64,000 bases of DNA from Fomes fomentarius (GCA_022606135.1 JABYQN010000004.1:3038001-3102000), one strand, 5' to 3'; counted from the first letter of the stretch, positions 13,074 to 26,265 are shown. Notes: generated from the sequence alone by a model not told the origin. Made by a program: numbers and translations.

Positions 13074-14729
13074 ATGAGGTGAGTCGTTCCGTATCGTGTC
13101 ACCATCCTCTGTAACTCACCTCGACTGTGATCTTAGCCAATCTACGTCATTCTTCGCACCCAGGCCGAAGCGGCCTGCATCTGAGGCGATATCCACCAAC
13201 GTCTACCCCCCTTACAACGGGCCCGAGGACTCACACGCTCCTCCAACCGTTTCCTCCGCAACGCTCTACCATCCGTCCCAGAAGATTGAGCCTGTTGAAT
13301 ATGCCCGCGAGGTTACGCGCACGCCGAGTCCGACTCCAACAGAAGCCGAAGTCTTACGCCGGAAAGTGCGCACGTGCAGGATCGACTATCGGAAGTACAC
13401 GAATCCGACATGGCTGAAGAACCCCAGAAACCTGTGTACGTGGTCATTCTCTAGATCTATTGACTACAACGCAGCGGCCCAGCTGACACGGACTGGGACT
13501 GGGGCTGGGACAGTGAGACTGACTGTATCACTTGCCCTCATCGGTGGTTTGATCGCGTTTCTCGCGTTGCAAGGAAAGATCGTCGATGCACTTCATCCTG
13601 TGACGGATTGGTTGAGACGGTGAGCTCTCTTCCTCCAGATTCTCCTCTGCCACCGAGAATATAATGTTGAGTGTCTTGCCTTTCTCTCAGGACCCCAGGT
13701 GCATGGGCTGTTCCGATCGGGATTATGGTCATTCTGTCGTTTCCTCCGGTACGTATATGCTCGGATGCCGGTGACAAATGGCTTACGGTGTTCTCCCATC
13801 AGCTCCTTGGACATGAGGTCCTTGCGATTATGTGCGGAAACGTTTGGGGTATCTGGATCGGCTTTGGCATCGTCGCCGCGGGTACCCTTCTGGGTGAGCT
13901 CGTCACATATTAGTACGTCGTTCATCCTGGTGCACCGCCCGATCGTCTCTGAGGGTGGATGGTTATAGCACCTTCCGATACTGCTGCAGAGGACGGGGAG
14001 AGAAAGCTGAGCAGAAGAATCTCAAGTACGCCCTTATCTCGGAGGTCCTCCGCGACGGCGGCATCAGGATAGCTACCACGGTTCGATTTAGCGCCATTCC
14101 TGGGCACGGTGCGTCAATCAATGCATGGTGTACCTACCCGCATGCAGACTTACATCCTTCCCAGTGGCCACTGCTATCTTTGCCACCGCTGGTATACGTA
14201 TTTGGACCTTTTTCGCTGCCGCCTTTCTGTCCCTTCCGAAGCAATTCGCCGGTGTATATCTTGGGGTCCAGACACACGGCGAGGACGAAAGTATGTGTTT
14301 CATCGATCCCTATGAGGAGGGGACTGACTGCGTTTGTTAGGTAAGAAAAACTCACCGACGACGATCGCTCTGAAGGTGATCCTCATTCTGATCACCGTTT
14401 CCGTCACGATCTACGCGATGTGGCACGTCGACAACAAGATGGACGAGATCAAGGCACGCGTCATTAACGAGCGCCGGAAGGCCCGGAAGGCGAAGCTCAC
14501 TGCTGCTTCGGGATCTGCTCTCTCTATCGTTACGTCTACTCAAGAGGCTCGGTTTGCTGCTGAGGCCTCTGAAGATCCTGAAGCAGGCGTGAGCACTCCC
14601 CTCATCGAGACACGAGCCATCAATCATACGACCTTCGAAGTTCCGTTGAGTATTGTCGTCTCTGCCCCGACAGACCGTGAGGACGCGATGAAGTACAGCC
14701 AGACTGTACCACCATCGAGGTCTCATTGA
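13074..14729 (+). CDS. TVP38/TMEM64-family (VTT domain) membrane protein, paralog 1
   Basis: Multi-spanning Golgi/endomembrane protein of the SNARE-associated (VTT/DedA) superfamily, whose members are linked to vesicle traffic and lipid scrambling. Exons 13074-13078, 13137-13435, 13514-13619, 13691-13748, 13803-13912, 13969-14108, 14165-14290 and 14341-14729 give 410 residues; every phase matches. The first coding exon is only five bases (ATGAG). A soluble N-terminus holds VTRTPSPTPTE. The VTT core includes LLGHEVLAIMCGNVWGIWIG, IVAAGTLLGE and RFSAIPGH, then FATAGI and LPKQFAGVYLG. A last helix (ALKVILILITVSVTIYAMW) precedes a basic cytosolic segment (NERRKARKAKL) and a short tail. Closest relatives are the paralogs at 34.8 and 37.8 kb. 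Confidence 0.92.
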
Positions 14730-16201
14730 TCTGGGCTTAGAGATGAAGGCGTGTGGGTAGGGAGACTCACCCTCGGGCGGTGAGGTGTTGATGAATTTCT
14801 TTCGCTTGAAGCAGGAGATCTCATGAAGTTGGTGAGTTCGTCAGCTGCATCGTAACGTACATATATGACAATTGACTACCTCCGGGGATTCTAGAATATG
14901 GGTAGTCGGTCGGCTTGCGAGCGCACTGTGATAGGCTGTCTTCCAATTTCCCTTACTACTATTTGTCTCGCATATGGACTAGCTTTCGCCATCTTTGGTT
15001 ATACATGTTGATTTCCCTTTGAAACGCATTGCGGGCTGAAACAACAGATCTAGATAGGCTCAATCGCAGTGGCTCGCTTGTTCTGCTGACTTGACATGTT
15101 CTTCTGGCACACACTCCACGAATCAAGATACCACGTGCGAGGACACTGGTATGTTCTACATACCCACTTCACTAGGTTAGGATCATTGACGACGATCACG
15201 AGCAGCATGTGGTATATCCCGCCTCTTTGTGGATTGCGATCAAACAACCCGACGACCATGGGGCGGGGCGCAATGGCGATTTCTGACGCCCGGCCCTTGA
15301 AATCTGATAGGGCCACTGGTTTTAGGCATGGCACAGAACTCGAACGTGCATACAGTACATGACACTTTCTCAGTGGGTCTGGATCATTGCTAGACCATCT
15401 CACTTTGCCGCAACGAACGACACACTGCCAAGGCTTTTCGGTCGCGCTCTATCCCGCCGGACGCTCACTTTGTGTGACGTATATGTAGGTATCATCACAC
15501 CCTGGTAGTAGAGACGAGTTTTGACGATGTGATGTTGTGGTGACCGGACAAGGTTTGTCAAACAGTTTTTTGTGGCTCTGGAGACCGATTGCTGAACAGT
15601 GGTGCATGCAGGCTCCATACAACTTGGCAATTCACTGGATCACGGACGAATTCACATTGCTTTGTGCTATCGAGTATCGGACTGTGTGGTCTTGACTTAT
15701 CGTTATCAACCATTCTGCGTCTCACGTCACAGTAATCACCCGCAAGCTTCGAGTTCGGATCATTGAAATCGTTACGAAGGAAAACTCCTGCGGTTCTTTG
15801 GAAGACAGCGTCTGGTGCTGCACTCTTCCAAACAATATGGTACTTGTTGCTTTACTGAAGGTACTTCTCGAGCGGCTCAGTGCTCCTTCTCTGTGCTGCG
15901 GTAACTTACGTCAGACTTCCCCAGGGCACAACTGATAACCCTTATATTCGAGCTAGGTTACACCTCGCTCTCTTTCCCATCTACGCCAAGGGTCTCATCT
16001 TGAATGAGGTGTGTCGTATCTCATCTTCTTCGTCGCCCCTGATGTTCATGACGATCATGATTCAGCTTGTGCGATCAGGGACGCCCAGTGCTCTAGTATA
16101 AGTCCATTATGCGCAGTAAGTCTGTAACCGGCTCAAAAGGAGGAGCGTACGGACGTCTCTCAACAGTATTTCTAGTCACCCAAGGATCGCGAGACTCAGG
16201 C
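14730..16201. other. Intergenic region
   Basis: 1.47 kb without a supportable gene on either strand. Confidence 0.5.
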
Positions 16202-17271
16202 ATGGTTTCCGAGGACGTGCAGCGTGACTCGGAGGTGTGGTGTAGCGACGGGAATCTCCTCATCGTCGCAGAACATACATGCTTCCGGGTCCATCGTTCC
16301 ATGATATCTCGCCACTCCAACACCTTCTTGAATCTTGTGCAGCCACAAGGTGTGGTTCAGGAGGATGTTCCTGAGGGGTGCTCGGTGGTACGTGCATCCG
16401 ACTCCGCTCATGACCTCAAGCACCTCCTCCGGATCCTGTACGATGGCTATGAGTGAGTTCTGCTAGCGAAGATGTCAGCTACACGCTGATGTAATAGTAT
16501 AGAGACGGTCCTCACAGCTACCTGAAGCAGATCAGACCAATCCACTTTGCCGACCTCGCTGCTGCCGCACGGTTGGCGCACAAGTACTCCATATCCTTCG
16601 TCCTCGAAGAGACTGCCATTCGTCTCCGCAGCCTCTTCCCCAAGGACTTCGACGTCTGGGAAAAGAACGAGGAGCAGAGATCTTCGGGTACACTCTTGCG
16701 CTCACATGACGCCATCGAGGCGGTCAACCTCTTCCGCGCCGTCTCCGAGTGGATTGATATGCTCCCTTCCGCCCTCTATCTGTGTGCTCAGCTTTCCCCT
16801 CACGACATCTTGAAGGGGCATAAGCGTGCAGATGGGACAGTCGAACGACTTGCCATACACGACATCGCGCTCTGCTGGACTCTTCAGAAGGCCTTCGCGA
16901 AGGAGTCCGCTCTCATTGCCTTGAGCATCTTGAAGAGCGGGGCAAGCACAACGTGCAGAAACACGGACTCCATTCCCATCCCAATTAGCATCTTGCTGTT
17001 TCCGGGGAGATGCAGAACGTGCAGCAACAATATTTTGGAGCGTACAGCCTGCTCGGCAGCTTCAGATGCGGGTATTGGCGTTGAGTCATGCAAGGGCGCA
17101 TGGAACGGCGATCCGCTGGGCACGCACCTCCGCTCTCAGATCGATCAATTGTGCGATACGAAGCGGATATGTGACGAGTGCGAAACAATGTTGCGCGCTC
17201 GCGAGCAGGATCGACGACGCGAGTTTTGGATGAAGATGCCGGAGTTGATTCGGAATGTTGAGGTGGACTAG
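16202..17271 (+). CDS. BTB/POZ-domain protein (BTB paralog 2, intact)
   Basis: Exons 16202-16452 and 16518-17271, joined by the phase-2 intron typical of this local family, give 334 residues. An in-frame ATG at 16109 would add 31 residues; 16202 is preferred because MVSEDVQRDSEVW matches the spacing of the paralogs. The BTB fold is at about residues 10-90: VWCSDGNLLIVAEHTCFRVH, then MISRHSNTFLNL, ending LKHLLRILYDGYE. After the intron, ARLAHKYSISFVLEETAIRL and DAIEAVNLFRAVSE are family signatures. The C-terminus has several Cys pairs, including CDECETMLR, perhaps a metal-binding tail. BTB domains mediate dimerisation and can act as CUL3 adaptors; the partner here is unknown. Confidence 0.85.
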
Positions 17272-18884
17272 TGAGACGAGCATTAGTATAATGAACGTGG
17301 ATCATAAGGGCTATGATATGAGTTTGCTGACTTGGTCTACTACTCATTCATCCAGTCGGTGTAGGTTGGGAAGATAGTAATACTTATGTCTGATCCCCGC
17401 GGAGCATGGTAATTGTACCCTACCGTCCAACGCCACGCCGCACGGCGACTTATGCATGAAGTTATGGTACAAACGTATGCAACACCGAGATCGACATTCG
17501 TCAGTGCTTCACTGGCAGCTCCCTCGGGCCTTCAAGCTTCAGCCACCTTGATACACACTTCGGGGTCGAGACATTTCCACAGTCCTCGACCTTGGGTACT
17601 TGATTGCTTGACTCGGAGTGTATTGGTGTAGACGGGCCAAAGTTCATCGGCCTATGGCCCTCCTCGTCAATCGAGTCGCTTTGGCACATGCTGGCATAGC
17701 CACGGATAGAGTCTCTCGTACTACGCCCGACCGAACGCGGCATGCTGTGCGCACGCTAGCAGGCTACAAGTTCGTTGTTTGAGTTTCGACCAGCTTGCAG
17801 TGGCACAAGAAAGAGAGGCTGCCCAGACAGATCTCATGGAGCGTGGCATGGTTTCGATTGCCTTGGTACTGCTCTGGATTACGTATGCTGTAGCCTATTG
17901 CTACATATGTTCTCTTATGCTCTCTCTCTCGTGTTTTCTCCGTGACGTATGTATGTAATACCCCAGGCACGCGAAGATGGTCTAGTCGCGATCGGCTACT
18001 TGACCGCGGGAATCAAAAGCATCTATGTGAGAGCGGGACGCGCGGAACGAGCACCGAATGGGGTAAATTCCACCGGATTATACTGCAGTCGAGGACTACT
18101 GTCCGCCGTGGTCCATGGGCCTTGACCAATATATATCATTGTGGTTGAGCGCTGCACAAGCGCAGGAACTTCACACTGGACATCCGGGATCCTATCGTAC
18201 TTCAAGTTAGGCCACTTCTGCAGGAAACACTGTAAAGTTTAAACTCTGACTGTCGGAACTACCATATCAGGCTACTTTTTGCCAGTGTTTCGTGTTCATG
18301 GTCGTCATAGAATCAGCCCATTTGCCCACGCTCGACGGAACGATGTCTGCTAGAATATTCCGGGACCGTTTGTGATATCTGATGGTCGGGCTCTCACTGG
18401 GCCAGACTTCGGAGAAAGAGCATGTGGATTTTGTGTTCTCCGCCGTTGGTTGGGAGACCTGGTGACCTTACAATACGATATTGGACCAAGCTTCGTGACA
18501 TTTGAATATCGTCCCCGCACGCCATACGCATCGCAACAATCGACGGGCGGGCCGGGTGAGCTCGTCAAGAAGCTATTTGCTTTGTACCTGAGTGCATGAA
18601 GAAGTTATGGCGGGGGCCGATCGGATGCTCTGCGTAAGGAGTCTGATCAAAGCTGCAACAGGCTCGCCTCTCGCGGGTACTCAGTCCCCAGAGTTCTCAA
18701 TCGAGCGTAACGATCGGCTAACTTCTTCGCAAGCTCGGGTGCCTTGACAATGACACGGGAAACGGTCCAATCGATACTGCTTATATACTGGTAGCGCATA
18801 TTATGACATGCAAGTCAGAATCATCTGCGTCCTCCCCCACACTCACTATCTCGAGTTCCATAGCTTGGGCTTGCTGTGGAGCCC
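17272..18884. other. Intergenic region with the FAD-oxidase promoter
   Basis: 1.6 kb without a supportable gene. A TATATA at 18782-18787 lies 98 bp upstream of the FAD-oxidase start and is a plausible TATA box. Confidence 0.45.
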
Positions 18885-20548
18885 ATGCCTTCTCTCCGCT
18901 CGATTACCGCCTTGTGCGGCCTCGCATACTTGGCGGCTGTCGCGAACGGCGAATCAGTGACCTGCCAAGCCCTGAAGTCCTCATCCAACATCAAGATCAG
19001 CCGTCCATTAGACTTGGATTTTACCACCGAGAACAACGAGTACTGGTACGTGCCGTGCCATTCGTGCTTTCGAACTTGATAGTAACGGTCTTACTCATGC
19101 GCACTACGTCTTCAGGTCCGCTGGTTGCGCGGCACTCACGCCCGCATGCATCATCAAGCCTGCCACAGCGCAGGAGGTGTCCACGGTGATCAAGACCTTG
19201 CTCAAGAACAATGAGACCTTCGCTGTCAAGTCCGGGGGACACAACCCGAACAACTACTTCGCGAGCATCGACGGCGGCCCGCTCATCTCGACTGCCGACC
19301 TCAACGAGGTCACGTATGACGAGGATTCCCAGACGGTACGGGTGGGCCCAGGCAACAGATGGGAGGACGTGGTCAAGGTGCTGGATGGTACGAATGTGAC
19401 TATCGTAGGGGGACGGATTGGGAACGTGGGCGTCGGTGGTTATATCCTTGGTGGTAAGTTTGTCCTGCATCAAACGAAGACAGGAAGTTGATCATCTGTT
19501 TCTAGGCGGATTGAGCTTCCTGTCTGCCGAGTATGGCTGGGCCGCAAACAACGTCCTCGAGTTCGAGGTGGTCCTCGCCAACGGTACCATTACGACCGCC
19601 TCTAGTACCACGAACGTGGGGCTCTTCAAGGTCCTCAAGGGCGGAGGCGGCGCCTTCGGGATCGTCACCTCCTACACGCTCGCCGCCCATCCCGTCGGCC
19701 AGGTCTGGGGTGGTAACCTCGTCTTCGGGGCGGAGAAGTCGACGGAGCTGCTGCAAGCAGTGCGGAACTTCACCCAGAACTACCCTGACGAGAAGGCAGG
19801 TATCATCCTCACCTCCGAGATCACCCTGTCGAACCTTCTGCACATCTGGATCATGTTCCTCTTCTACGACGGCCCCACTCCGCCCCCCGGCGTCTTTGAC
19901 GCGTTCACCTCTCTGAACCCGGGCATCAACACCGCCAAGACGCGCAGCTACTACGACCTCTTGTCGTTCAACAACTGGGCTATCGTCAAGGGAAGCGTCT
20001 ACACGATCGCCACCGAGACCACGCCCCTCCTCCCCGCCGACTCGCCCGCAGCGATCGATACGACGAACGCGCACCTCGAGGAGGTCTTCAACCACTGGGT
20101 CAACGTCTCCAAGTCGTACTCCGAGGTCCCCGGGCTCATCGCCTCCGTCGCCTTCCAGCCGTACCCGGCCGCGTTCGCCCGCAAGGCGCGTGAGATCGAC
20201 GAGGGTCTTGGCGGGTCTGGCGACCTCATCGCGTTCGACGACTCCGCGGACCGCATCATCTTCGAGTTCGACTTCTCCTACTTGAAGGGCTTGCCCTCGA
20301 CTGACGACAAGATCGACCGCGCGACTCAGGAGGTGTACGGTGGCATCAAGCAGATCGTCGACACTGCAGTCAGCGACGGCAGGGTTCCAGATGTCTACCG
20401 CCCGCTCTTCTTCAATGACGGCTACTGGCGCGAGGACTACTGGGGCAGGATCCACCCTGACTCCAGGAGCCTCGCTCAGAGCGTCCAGCAGCAGGTGGAC
20501 CCGACTGGCTTCTGGAAGAGCAGGAGCGCCGGCGGATTCTTCTTGTAA
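18885..20548 (+). CDS. Secreted FAD-linked oxidoreductase (berberine-bridge/oligosaccharide-oxidase family)
   Basis: Exons 18885-19045, 19116-19453 and 19506-20548 give 513 residues, all phases matching. The first residues (MPSLRSITALCGLAYLAAVANG) form a clear signal peptide. The FAD-binding-4 domain follows: Cys58 and Cys65, then VKSGGHN with His96 as the expected covalent FAD attachment, DLNEV, VGPGNRWEDV, and VGVGGYILGGGLSFLS. The position that carries a second flavin-linking Cys in bicovalent members reads Ile (GGRIGNVGVGG), so a monocovalent flavin is likely. A C-terminal BBE-like segment (YRPLFFNDGYWREDYWG ... DPTGFWKSRS) closes the protein. Substrates in this family include sugars, alcohols and alkaloids; the substrate here cannot be read from sequence. 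Confidence 0.93.
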
Positions 20549-21445
20549 GTTGTCAGGGATGTGAGATGAAGAGGGGATCAAGTTCGGACCACCTGATGAT
20601 CGATTCTGTACTGAACGGCTTCCTGGCCTCGGACTTTACGTTCCTCTCAACCGACATTCCTTCACAGTATGATACACAAAATTTATTGACTCAGAGTCGC
20701 TATCCCAATCATAAAAAAGAAGCCTTAGTAAGTATTCCCTTCCCACGCACACAACTCAGCTTCCGGCCAGCTCCGGCCCCACGAACGCTTACACTGTCAA
20801 TCTGGCGATCCTCATACGAGCTTTGGCGTAACCCAAAAGTGAGCTTCAGGAGAGTCACCGTCAGACGCAAGGAATTGCGGTACTGGTCCCGCTTATCCGA
20901 TGCATGTAGGTCTCTATGATGAATGGTTACATCAATACAGTAGCCTCAGGCTCTCACTTCCATTCCATGCCTGAGGTAATAGACGCGTTCGAGACGCGTT
21001 CCACTGCCTCCGACCTCCATCCTATCAGATCGGTGGTGATGAGTCCCAAGTTCTATGGTTCCTCTGGGTTATTTTAGGATGCCACGATTGGGTCCGGGCT
21101 CGAACCGTTCTATCGCGCATGCTAGGAGTAGTCCAGATGCGTACACCCGTGACTGTTCGTTTCGGAAAGCAGGTAAGTCTAGCCACCGCCTCACTCCTGA
21201 TTACACTCCTTGATATATACCTGACTAATGTTGTGGTGGATGTCCAGAGTATCTCAGAAACATGTTTAGAAGCCTTCCGGTGTGGCCACCGCTTCCCTGC
21301 AACAACCACTTTGTGGAATAAGGCTGCACGGAAGCGAAAAGACACGGCGCATGACCACCATCGCAGATCAATGTGAACCCTATATTCAACTCCTTATCTC
21401 CCCACACCTTGGGTCTGTACGCCAGCACCCCACGTCTCGTCCACC
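20549..21445. other. Intergenic region
   Basis: About 0.9 kb without a supportable gene. Confidence 0.5.
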
Positions 21446-23232
21446 ATGTCGGACTCGAGCTCTCAAACACAAGCGATTATCGACGAATATCTTGGCCTGT
21501 ACGTCCTCTGTCCAGTCATTCTCTGCCTGCATCATGGTAACGACCTCCCGCCGGTCTGCTTCCTACAGTATGCCACTACCCTACGTGGTATGGGCCGCCA
21601 AAGGTGGCGCCACAATGATCTGATCAACCAGGAGCTTGCGCCGCTCACGTAGCTGTTCACAGCCATCATATTCTACGATTACTGCATAACTCTGGACCAA
21701 GAAATCACGTTCTTCTGGCGACGCAAGTTCAACGGCGCAGCGATTCTGTTCTACGCCAACAGATACTTCACGCTCTTATACATTGGCTATCAGATCCCTG
21801 TCGCCCTGTTCGCCACCGAGAAAGTTAGTGCCAGCTCAAGCTCGTTTGCATCCGATTCCTTTGGCCATCTACTCACCGGTGCTTTCAGAGGCACGTACTA
21901 GAAAGATCTTTGCTATGTTCGATCGCAGGTTTACGCTGCTGTCCGTTGTCAGCTGCAACACGTTCTCGAATGTCAGCACAGGGGTTGGCACCTTCCCCAC
22001 GCTAGTTTGGTCAAGTGCGCTCAAAGATCCGGGCCGCCGCAAGAAACCTCCAGTACACTGACTACCTTGATGCTTACAGCGTTCTCAGGCCTTCGAACGT
22101 TTGCCTTGAGTGGCAATCGAATGCTCGGCGTTTTGGTGTTCCTGCTGTCAATAGTGCCATTCGCAGTTAACCTGGTGCGTTTCCTCCTTCGGCGTTGTCT
22201 GCTTGCAATGCTAAGATTCCTGCCGAACAACCGGATAGAGCGTATACGCATATGGCGTCGACGGCGTGTACCTCCCAAAGTTGGGGTGCTCGATAGTCAA
22301 CCATATCGACCAGACGGTTGCAAAGAGGTGAGTGAAAAAAAACAATCATTGTTGCATTTGTCCTCGTGGCGCTGACAAACTGCGCTGCAGTTGTGAGTGA
22401 TCAGTAATCCCGCGCAACGATTCAGTGCCCAAGACATCGGGCTTACGTTCGCACATTTGCCTCTAGTCACTATCGCCTCTCGCACTTGCCTGATGGGGGC
22501 TGAAGCCGTTCTCATCTTCCTCACATGGCGCACGTTGCAAAAGAAGGGCAAGGGCCTGCCACACCGCGACACGTTAGCGGGTGTCCTCCTTCGTGATGGT
22601 GAGTTAGAACTCTGCCCCATTCCCCAATTCTCCCTGATGGGCGTGTGGATATAGGGATCATATACTTCGTGTAAGAGCACATCCCAGACCGTAGTTGTAC
22701 TATATACACGCTGATTGGATCGTACACCCCACAGCGTTCTATTCACCCTCAGCTCTGTGCACCTAACATTGACACTACTCTCGGTAATGTCTCTCTCCTC
22801 CTCCAATAAACTGGCCGCCTTCGCCATACTATCGTCCTTTGGGCTCATACGCATTCATTGTCGCAGATCGTCTCACTGTCCAACAAAACGAGCTATGCGA
22901 CGGCTTTCACTGACCCGTTGAGTCTTTGTCGTTGTTTCGAAACCTGGTGCATATGTACTTACTCATCCTATAGGCTCACCTCCGTTCTCGTCACGCGCTT
23001 CCTCCTCGACTTACAAGCTTCCGAGTGCAAGGCGCTGCACCTGTGCTCCCGTCGTAGTCGCGGGAACGGCTCCCTGGACAACAGCGAACACGAGTGCTAT
23101 GATACACTTGTGTTTACGGACTTTCTGGGGTCCATACGTTCCACCATCGTTCCTGCTGATGATGATGAAGAGTACGAGAACGATCAGCAGATGATTACTA
23201 CAGAATCAGGTTCGACTTCCGGGGCGGGTTGA
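21446..23232 (+). CDS. DUF6533-type seven-helix membrane protein (exon model partly uncertain)
   Basis: Family of multi-pass proteins common in mushroom-forming fungi, function unknown. Exons I can place: 21446-21498, 21569-21603, 21663-21823, about 21929-22012, 22080-22174, 22239-22327, 22405-22598, about 22735-22783, 22867-22916, 22974-23232. The DUF6533 signature is in exons 2-3: AAKAIIFYDYCITLDQEITF, then RRKFNGAAILFYANRY. Later parts are typical: FSGLRTFALSG, VYAYGVDGVYLPKLGCS, ASRTCLMGAEAVLIFLTW, LTLTLLS, then FTDPLTSVLVTRFLLDLQ. The tail is acidic (DDDEEYENDQQ). Joining exon 4 to 5 and exon 7 to 8 by GT...AG leaves the frame one base off from the conserved reading, so either an unusual splice site or small frame damage exists there. 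Family call is firm; integrity is not. Confidence 0.72.
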
Positions 23233-23415
23233 TAGCAGAGGGCAGAGTGTACATAGATGTACGAGTAAATATAGGTGCAGTGAGCTGGATGTTTCGATAC
23301 GAATTTGACAAACAGTAGGAAGAAGAGTTCTTGTCATTCCGGGAGAATACAGATTGAGACAATACATGAGACCCTTCGTACACCATGAACATACCAACCA
23401 AAACCGGGATTGTCC

Positions 23416-25621
23416 TCAGAGACCCTCCGTGAACCGACTCTCAGCGAGGGCATTTCCAGCGTCGCCATCTTCGACAGGGACATGCGGTGGACGGCCCTCA
23501 GGAGCCTTCTCCTGCTGCCGCTTGCTCGGCCGCCTGGACACGTTCGCGCCGCCGTCCGCGTTTTCGAACGGCTTCTTATCGACCTGCGAACGAACGAGGT
23601 CAGCCACGCCTCTCGGCTGCAGAAGAAGTGCGCGTGCGGCCTCTCACGGGGTATCCGTTTCCCCCATACTCCATGTCGCGCGCCGTTGTGCCATGCCCGT
23701 GGTTTGAGTACTCCGGCGGGTTAGCGTCCTCTTCGCCATCAGCCACGTCCCGCGCCTCGACGTATACAGCGTCGTCTTCCTCGTCCTGTTCCTCCTCCAC
23801 ACTCGAGCCTTCGTCCTCCGTGTTGATGCCGTCTTCCTCACTCGTATACCCCGCCGCACGGACCGCCGCCGCGACAGGGCCAGAGCGCTCCATCTGTTCG
23901 GTCGCGACCAGGTACCGCGCGCAGAGCATCCGGATGTCGTTCCACCACTCCATCATGTCGTCGTGCGAACGCCCGCGGAATGCCCATGCCCGCCCACTGC
24001 CGTGCCCGCGCCCAGTGAGGGAATCGCGCAGACCGCGAAGCGACCCAGACCGTGTCGTGCCCATACCGTCCTTGCGCTCCTCGATGTGGAACTTGTGACT
24101 CTTCCCGTTGGACGAGGACGGCGGGCCGAGCGTGCACATCGGGAGAAAGAGGCTGAAGTGCGGGCGGTCGGCCACCGCGGGATCGGAGGAAGGGTATTCG
24201 TGGAGGAACCCAGCCGGCGTGAGGACGTAGTACGCCTCTCGGTACGTCCGAGTGTACCGCTTCTTGCGCTCAAGGAGGCCAGTGTGGACAGGGATAACGC
24301 TCGGATCGTCTTTACTCGGGTATTTGATCATTTGGGGATCACGTAGAGGCGTCTCCGGGTCGACAAGATGGTCCTCGCGCGCGGCGAACGAGATCCACTC
24401 GCGATCCGGAGGAAGAGCGGACATGTCGCGTTGGATATTTCCCCAGAGCTCGCCGATGGCGCTGTCCATACGAGTGCGCCATTCAGCGAATGTCGCCCAG
24501 GCTGATTGGAGCGCCTGGATGAGCGAGGCCTCGAACATGGCAGACGACGCTTGAGTGAGCAACAAGGACTTCTGCAACGCGTTCTCGGTGTGAACTTGCT
24601 TGACCAGCTGGCGAGCCACAGCTTGGTTGGCAACATAGGGGTCTGTCCGTGCCGTGACATTGAGAGGGGTGTTTTTGAGCACTGAGACATTGGTGCCGAG
24701 GTCACCGATGAGTTTCGCAGATAGCTCGCGTTCCTTGGCTACAGCGGTGGCGAGCTTTCCCGTGTCGTTCTGAATGTTCTGTGAGAGAATTCATGGTCAA
24801 CAGATGATGTGGCAGGGCACAGTCTGTATGTGTGCAATTGCCACTGATGCACTGATGGCCGTGGCCGATGACTTCCAACACCCAAATGCCATGTTCCCAC
24901 TATCCGCCGCATAGTCAAATCCGACTGAATTCGACGACTAAGCGTAGCGAATAGGCTTGCCGGCTTGCGATAGGGCAGAGGTGGGGACGTCATAGCCTGT
25001 TCACGGCTTACCCCACCATGTAGCCCGAAGCTCGGGCAAACGTATCCGGGCGCATACATCCATTCATAATGACATGCAAGGGAGTGACGTGCAAATATAG
25101 ATGGGTTCGTTGACATACCTTGATATGCGCCTTGATCTCCGCCCGCAACTTCTGCAAATGTTGCACAATCGAACCGTCAACGGTACGCCCCAAGTTTGCA
25201 TGCTGGTCTGCAATAGCGCGTGTCTTGTCACGGATGCCATAGAAGATATCCTGCGCTCAAAGCATAAGCGAGAGCTCCCAAAGACCGACGAGGATGCGCG
25301 ACCAACCTGGAGACCACCTTCGCCCAGGAACTGGTTCCCAGCACGAAACGGAACCTGGATGACGGCGCCGAGCTTCGTCATCTCGCGTGCGACGTTGTTC
25401 TCAATGTCCGCGATGCCCTCAAAGTAAGCAATGAGCTGTTTGACGACGGCCTTCCACGCGGTGAAGCGTTCGATGAGGATGTCGGAGGGGCGGAGGTCGT
25501 GCGGGGCGATGTTCTTCTGGATGAGCGACTGGCTGCGGGATATGGTCGAACCATGTCTGCTCGCTCTGCTAGCGGGGCGGGAGATGGAGGCTGCGCGTGA
25601 TATGGACACAGTTTCGTTCAT
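23416..25621 (-). CDS. SLM1: SLM1/SLM2-type BAR-PH protein (TORC2 effector at the plasma membrane)
   Basis: Phosphoinositide-binding protein that links eisosomes and TORC2 signalling in yeast. Exons 25621-25307, 25250-25119, 24778-23648 and 23583-23416 give 581 residues, all in phase 0. A Ser/Arg-rich N-terminus (MNETVSISRAASISRPAS) contains likely phosphosites. The F-BAR-like coiled region spans about 35-270, starting at DILIERFTAWKAVVKQLIAY. The PH domain is at about 310-425: VIPVHTGLLERKKR, YREAYYVLTPAGFLHEYPS, then HFSLFLPMCTLG, KSHKFHIEER and RAWAFRGRSHDDMMEWW. An acidic disordered C-terminus follows (SVEEEQDEEDDAVYVEAR). The second intron is long (340 bp). The last intron was chosen because the preceding frame would otherwise stop at 23600. 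A TGACGTCA lies 98 bp upstream. Confidence 0.92.
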
Positions 25622-25718
25622 GGTGGGCTGGAGGGAAAGCGTGGGGTGGAAGAACGCGACGCAGGGTATATAAGCGTGTTTGAGGACTTCGATGGCCAGT
25701 CTAACGCTGGATAGGTTC

Positions 25719-25726
25719 TGACGTCA
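25719..25726. promoter_or_regulatory. CRE-type palindrome upstream of SLM1
   Basis: A perfect TGACGTCA 98 bp upstream of the SLM1 start codon, a plausible bZIP site. Function inferred from motif and position only. Confidence 0.35.
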
Positions 25727-26265
25727 CCCGAGGTCACCCGGCGCTACTCCACATAATATTAATGATATGTCCACGCAGAACCTGGATGCTCGCACGACTC
25801 TTCCTCATTTGACGCAATCAACTCATAATCATGAACGTGAAGTTACAACCAGGCCTCTCAGTAGTATTCCTGCATGACACAGCAGTAACACCATCATACG
25901 GACACGCACAACTCGAAGGCAAGTTTCCCTCGATGTGACTTCAGCAGTCCACGTCAAAATGATCTCGAACGATGATTGCTGCAGGGTTCGTACTCTTCAT
26001 CAGCGAGCCAATGAGTAGCTCCATATTCTCGCGCAACGGAATGTCTAGACATATATGGCCCCCTTTTGGTAACTATAACTGGCGACTTGAATGAGATACG
26101 ACGATAATAAAACGGCGGGGACGCACCACCTTCACCAATAATGCCCAAGCCATCCGATCATGCATTTCCCTCCCCCTTCTTTGCCAATGGTTCACCTTTT
26201 CCATCAAGGGAGAAGTACGAAGGTAGCCGATAAAACGCATTCTCGCCACATTGGGCATGCCAATC
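25727..26265. other. Intergenic region
   Basis: About 0.5 kb between SLM1 and the 3' end of the next BTB gene; nothing recognised. Confidence 0.45.

Noticed and set aside
19502..20581. 359-residue open frame antisense to the FAD oxidase
   Set aside because: Shadow of a GC-rich coding exon; the sense strand has the full family signature.
21085..21125. GGGCTCGAACCG, resembling the T arm of a minus-strand tRNA
   Set aside because: The flanking bases do not form a T stem and no acceptor or anticodon stem can be drawn.
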